Assembly: GCA_047971925.1 (NCBI GenBank)
Contig: JBKEAC010000041.1
Span: 1 to 64,000, forward strand
Reading direction: 5' to 3'
Length of the DNA: 64,000 nucleotides
Source of the DNA: JBKEDC01 sp047971925
GTDB taxonomy: Bacteria; Bacteroidota; Bacteroidia; Bacteroidales; Prolixibacteraceae
Part shown: positions 60,614-64,000 of the stretch, piece after piece
How the letters are laid out: each line of letters begins with the position of its first letter
How positions within the stretch are numbered: the stretch's first letter is position 1
The notes under the pieces: generated by a model
What the model was told of the DNA's origin: nothing
The model's database searches: none
The model's input: only the letters and a program-made list of their open reading frames with translations
Position numbers and translations under genes: made by a program

Positions 60614-62500
60614 ATGTACGTAAAAAACGACCTAGAAAATAAGGTGGTTGCAGATTTGAAAGAGATTGCAAAATCTCTAGATATAAAACGCATCGATTCG
60701 TATAAAAAAGAAGAACTCGTTTATAAAATTCTAGATGTTCAAGCTGAACAAAAAGCGGAGCAACAAGTGCAGGAAGAAGATGCAAGACCTAAAAAAAATA
60801 TGCATCAGAAAAAACGCATGCAGAAAAAAACGCCTTCTAACTCGGTAGAGAATCAAGAAGCCAATCGACAAACGCAAAAGCAAACTTCTGAAAAAGCAAC
60901 AGAAAAGGAAACGCCTGAAGCATCTCCGTTAGAAGATGCTAAAGAAAAAAGAGTAGAGAAGAGGGAGGAGAAGATAATTCAAGTTCAGCAGGAATCTCCA
61001 GTTGTTGAATCGGATACTGTTACAGTAAGTTCACAAGAAACGAAAGAAGAAGTTCAAAAACGACCTTTCGAGAACAGAGATCGCCGTCAAAAACGTCAAC
61101 GAATGCGAATTGACGATAATAAAGAAGTTGAAAAATCAGAAGTATCTTCAACGGAAACTGTTACCGACGAAGCAAGCGAAACTTCAGAGAAAGAAACTCC
61201 AGAAATTCAAAGTCAGGATAAACCTGTGAATGATCATATCAAAAAAGATATGAATCGTAAGAACAATCAAAACCAAAACCAAAACCAAAACCAAAACAAT
61301 CAGAATCAAAATAATCGCAAACAAAACCAAAATAACCAAAATCAAAATCAAAAAGCAAAGCAAGAACCTACATATGATTTTGGAGATTTAATTAAAAATA
61401 TTGGCGTGCTAGAAGTTATGCCCGATGGTTATGGTTTCTTAAGATCGAGTGATTATAATTATTTGAGTTCTCCTGATGATATTTATGTTTCTCAATCGCA
61501 AATCAAAATGTTGGGATTGAAAACGGGTGATACTGTTGAAGGGTCTGTGCGTCCTCCTAAAGAAGGTGAAAAATATTTCCCGCTATTGAAAGTGTTTTCT
61601 GTCAATGGACGTTCTCCAGAATATATTCGAGATCGGATTTCTTTCGACCATTTAACTCCGCTGTTCCCTAATGAAAAATTTAATATCACAGGCAACGGAC
61701 ATGGCAATATATCTGCTCGCATAGTCGATTTGTTTGCCCCAATCGGAAAAGGACAACGTGGATTAATCGTGGCTCCTCCGAAAACCGGAAAAACAATGCT
61801 TCTAAAAGAAATCGCCAACGCCATTGCCGATAATCATCCTGAAGTTTACATGATTGTATTGCTCATTGATGAACGTCCTGAAGAGGTAACCGACATGGCT
61901 AGAAGCGTGAATGCTGAAGTGGTTTCTTCAACTTTCGATGAACCAGCTGAGCGACATGTGAGAGTGGCAAACATGGTTCTCGAAAAAGCGAAACGATTAA
62001 CAGAATGTGGTCATGATGTTGTTATCCTGCTTGATTCAATTACTCGTTTGGCACGCGCATATAACACTGTGGCTCCAGCTTCTGGAAAAGTACTTTCTGG
62101 TGGGGTAGATGCGAACGCACTGCACAAACCGAAACGTTTCTTTGGCGCTGCCCGTAACATTGAAGATGGTGGATCGCTCACCATTTTGGCAACAGCACTT
62201 ACAGAAACAGGTTCGAAAATGGATGATGTTATCTTTGAAGAATTTAAAGGTACAGGAAACATGGAGTTGCAGCTTGATAGAAAACTATCAAATAAACGCA
62301 TTTTCCCTGCTGTAGATATCGTTTCTTCAAGCACTCGTCGTGATGATGCGCTGCTCACACAATCGGTCATGGAGAAAATATATATCCTGCGAAATTATTT
62401 GGCAGACATGAATTCGGTGGAAGCGATGGAGTTTTTAAGAACTCGTTTAGTTAGAGCTAGCTCTGTGGAAGAGTTTCTAATCTCCATGAATGACGAATAA
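60614..62500 (+). CDS. rho: Transcription termination factor Rho with long disordered insert
   Basis: 628-aa hexameric RNA helicase that ends transcription. Rho_N domain (about 1-40), then a charged and Asn/Gln-rich low-complexity insert (about 45-255, including pure QN runs), RNA-binding cold-shock domain (about 262-330) and RecA-like motor with Walker A APPKTGKT (387-394), LIDERPEEV and the Q-loop/R-loop region. E. coli Rho is 419 aa; the excess is the insert, as in other Bacteroidales, where it is reported to promote condensate formation. The QN part is coded by CAAAAC repeats. A one-mismatch promoter (TTG, TAAACTTG) is near 60463-60490. Confidence 0.96.
   Translation: MYVKNDLENKVVADLKEIAKSLDIKRIDSYKKEELVYKILDVQAEQKAEQQVQEEDARPKKNMHQKKRMQKKTPSNSVENQEANRQTQKQTSEKATEKETPEASPLEDAKEKRVEKREEKIIQVQQESPVVESDTVTVSSQETKEEVQKRPFENRDRRQKRQRMRIDDNKEVEKSEVSSTETVTDEASETSEKETPEIQSQDKPVNDHIKKDMNRKNNQNQNQNQNQNNQNQNNRKQNQNNQNQNQKAKQEPTYDFGDLIKNIGVLEVMPDGYGFLRSSDYNYLSSPDDIYVSQSQIKMLGLKTGDTVEGSVRPPKEGEKYFPLLKVFSVNGRSPEYIRDRISFDHLTPLFPNEKFNITGNGHGNISARIVDLFAPIGKGQRGLIVAPPKTGKTMLLKEIANAIADNHPEVYMIVLLIDERPEEVTDMARSVNAEVVSSTFDEPAERHVRVANMVLEKAKRLTECGHDVVILLDSITRLARAYNTVAPASGKVLSGGVDANALHKPKRFFGAARNIEDGGSLTILATALTETGSKMDDVIFEEFKGTGNMELQLDRKLSNKRIFPAVDIVSSSTRRDDALLTQSVMEKIYILRNYLADMNSVEAMEFLRTRLVRASSVEEFLISMNDE
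61268..61297 (+). repeat. rho: Hexanucleotide repeat (CAAAAC)5 inside rho
   Basis: Five perfect CAAAAC units in the Asn/Gln-rich part of rho; more imperfect QN codons follow to about 61350. Changes by whole units would keep the frame and alter only the length of the disordered region. Confidence 0.8.
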
Positions 62501-62587
62501 GGATGTAGAGCTGCATTAAATAATAATTACGCGGAATTGTAACTTCTGACGTAATATTATTATATAATAGAATAAAACGGTTTAAAA

Positions 62588-62631
62588 GGGGGCTTTTAAA
62601 AATGACTTGTTGGGCATTTTTAAAAGTCCCC
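62588..62631 (+). terminator. Terminator downstream of rho
   Basis: GGGG-C-TTTTAAAAATG pairs with CATTTTTAAAAG-T-CCCC (62589-62604, 62615-62631). The stem is long and AT-rich and lies about 90 bp after the rho stop. Confidence 0.7.
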
Positions 62632-62881
62632 TTAATTATATACCTAGAGGGATTTGTTAAAAATGCAATAAACTTGCTGATTAGGTGTTGAAATAATGCT
62701 AATAATTTTAAAAATAAGTGATTTTTAAGAGCAAAAATGTTTCGGAGTCATTTTCAAAAACAATTTTTAACGTTAAACAAACTTATTAATGAAAACAAGA
62801 TTCGATTGTTAGCAGAAAAATATTACTTTTGTGGGCTATGGCGGTAAGCGTATTGGAGTTTAAAAAATACAATAGAATGAA
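62632..62881. other. Upstream region of the DUF6089-uppS unit
   Basis: AT-rich spacer. TACTTTTG at 62824-62831 is a plausible -7 element for the next gene, but the nearest TTG (62806-62808) is only 15 bp away. Nothing else recognised. Confidence 0.45.
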
Positions 62882-63658
62882 ATGATTTTATATCAGAGGC
62901 AATTAAAGTATCTTTTTTTGATAAGAAGTACTACATTAATACTGCTGTTTTTCATGCTAGTAGGGAGTTCTAAAGCGCAGCCATCGCAATCTACATTAGA
63001 TTTGGGATTGTGGGGAGGTTTTAATGGATATCAAGGAGATATGACGTATATTGATCGAATGGCATCAATGCGAAATTCCTTTGGTCTGTTTGCAAGATAT
63101 AATTTTAATCCGCGATATGCAATAAGAATAAGTGGATTGTTTGGAAGTGTGAGTGGGGAAGGTGAGTTCGATGATTACCAGTGGGAGTTTTCGAAGTCAT
63201 TTTCTGATTTATCGGTTGTTTATGAATTTAATTTTTGGCCTTACTTAATAGGAAGTTCAAAAAATAACATATCAACTTTTTTGACATTAGGTTTAGGTCT
63301 TTCTTCTTATTCCGACGTTTCGCAATTGGAACAGTCGATTGTAGATGGAATATATACGCCGGCGGTCCCTAAAACTGATTATTCAGAGGGGGAAAGTATG
63401 GTTGCAGCTTTAAATATACCCTTGGGTTTTGGTTTTAAGTTTAATGTAACCAAACGATTGGGAGTAGGATCGGAGTTTGTTCTACGGAAATACTTTGATG
63501 ATCGTTTTGATAATTTATGTGATCCGCGCGCATTTGGAGAAAAAGATGAGGAGGGATATAACACAACGATGCACAATAATGATTGGACTTTTCATTTAGG
63601 TGTTTTCGTGAGTTATCAGGTTTTTAGGTCTGACCAGAAGTGTGTAATTTACGAGTAA
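62882..63658 (+). CDS. DUF6089-like outer-membrane beta-barrel protein
   Basis: 258-aa exported protein; signal peptide ends near SSKAQ (about residue 32). Alternating hydrophobic strands typical of an 8-stranded barrel follow (DLGLWGGFNGYQGDM, FGLFARYNFNPRYAIR, LGLGLSSY, LGFGFKFNVTKRLGVGSEF, HLGVFVSYQVF). The DUF6089 family commonly precedes uppS and bamA in Bacteroidales, as here. Probably an envelope protein; role unknown. Confidence 0.87.
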   Translation: MILYQRQLKYLFLIRSTTLILLFFMLVGSSKAQPSQSTLDLGLWGGFNGYQGDMTYIDRMASMRNSFGLFARYNFNPRYAIRISGLFGSVSGEGEFDDYQWEFSKSFSDLSVVYEFNFWPYLIGSSKNNISTFLTLGLGLSSYSDVSQLEQSIVDGIYTPAVPKTDYSEGESMVAALNIPLGFGFKFNVTKRLGVGSEFVLRKYFDDRFDNLCDPRAFGEKDEEGYNTTMHNNDWTFHLGVFVSYQVFRSDQKCVIYE

Positions 63659-63678
63659 TTAATAGAAGCTAATTTAAA

Positions 63679-64000
63679 ATGAGCTCAATAGATAAAATTG
63701 ATAAAACGAATATTCCAAAGCATGTTGCGATTATTATGGATGGCAATGGGAGATGGGCTGAACAGCATGGAGAGGAGCGTTTTAAGGGACACGAAAAAGG
63801 AGCGGAAGCTCTTCGTGAAGTTTTGAAATCGGCAAGAAAAATAGGGGTTAACTATTTAACTATTTATGCTTTCTCAACTGAGAATTGGGCGCGTCCAAAA
63901 GATGAGGTAGATGCCCTGATGTCGTTGCTAGTGCATTTAATTACCCATGAAACTCCAAGCTTGAAACAAAGTGGGGTTTGCTTGAAAGCAATTGGCGACA
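63679..64000 (+). CDS. uppS: Isoprenyl (undecaprenyl) diphosphate synthase, partial
   Basis: The first 107 codons of a cis-prenyltransferase that makes the C55 lipid carrier for peptidoglycan and O-antigen; the gene runs off the window end. The start MSSIDKIDKTNIPKHVAIIM leads into the catalytic motif MDGNGRW (D21), followed by RFKGHEKGAE and TIYAFSTENWARP, all diagnostic. It lies 20 bp after the DUF6089 gene, so the two share an operon. Confidence 0.96.
   Translation, partial: MSSIDKIDKTNIPKHVAIIMDGNGRWAEQHGEERFKGHEKGAEALREVLKSARKIGVNYLTIYAFSTENWARPKDEVDALMSLLVHLITHETPSLKQSGVCLKAIGD

Overview
This 64 kb window is a chromosomal segment from a low-GC member of the Bacteroidota, most likely the order Bacteroidales. 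The evidence is gene content: a biotin- and Na+-dependent methylmalonyl-CoA decarboxylase set, Rho with a long Asn/Gln-rich insert, DUF6089 next to uppS, fimbrillin-like and DUF6340 lipoproteins, a CTC-type L25 and DUF1460. Many genes have the Bacteroidetes-type promoter element TAnnTTTG (sometimes with a TTG/TTTG about 20 bp upstream), and Shine-Dalgarno sequences are mostly absent. No tRNA, rRNA or CRISPR array was recognised. I cannot name the genus.

Layout. 0-4.2 kb is accessory: an IS110-family transposase with a structured non-coding tail, a two-gene cassette whose lipoprotein gene carries an (AAAG)5 tract that puts it out of frame, an ISL3 transposase remnant and a 42-bp-period tandem array. 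4.2-6.7 kb: DUF4268 protein, cysteine desulfidase-like protein, low-MW phosphatase. 7-13.9 kb: a fimbrillin-like lipoprotein, then a six-gene minus-strand operon for the last steps of propionate formation (CoA-transferase, methylmalonyl-CoA epimerase, decarboxylase alpha, LTD-OadG-like gamma, biotin carrier, membrane beta). 14.3-26.3 kb: minus-strand block with a Ca2+/Na+ exchanger, ferredoxin-nitroreductase, FabD, DPP-IV-type peptidase, a multi-PAS histidine kinase, a lipid A acyltransferase, a DUF1460 protein, an acetyltransferase and an Hpt protein. 26.4-33.9 kb: GcvT, MscS channel, Lrp regulator, SurE, MiaA, a Yip1-like protein and SmpB. 33.9-35.3 kb is a second accessory island with another copy of the 42-bp array and a hairpin-rich stretch. 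35.3-57 kb is housekeeping: EngB, ManA, GyrA, TsaD, Pth, L25, Prs, FloA/NfeD, transketolase, GltX. 57-58.5 kb is a third island holding palindromic repeats and an IS982 remnant with perfect 18-bp inverted repeats. 58.5-64 kb: VOC protein, SDR, Rho, DUF6089 protein and the start of uppS.

The least ordinary features are non-coding. (1) The lipoprotein near 2.0-2.8 kb looks phase-variable: with 3 or 6 AAAG units it would have a canonical lipoprotein signal peptide, with the 5 units seen it is off. (2) Two small repeat families, one with IS982-like ends and one with ISL3-like inverted repeats, each enclose a tandem array with the same 42-bp period. (3) Candidate RNAs lie after the IS110 gene, at 34.85-35.0 kb and at about 49.46-49.55 kb. 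Everything beyond motif recognition is inference from one sequence, with no database search.
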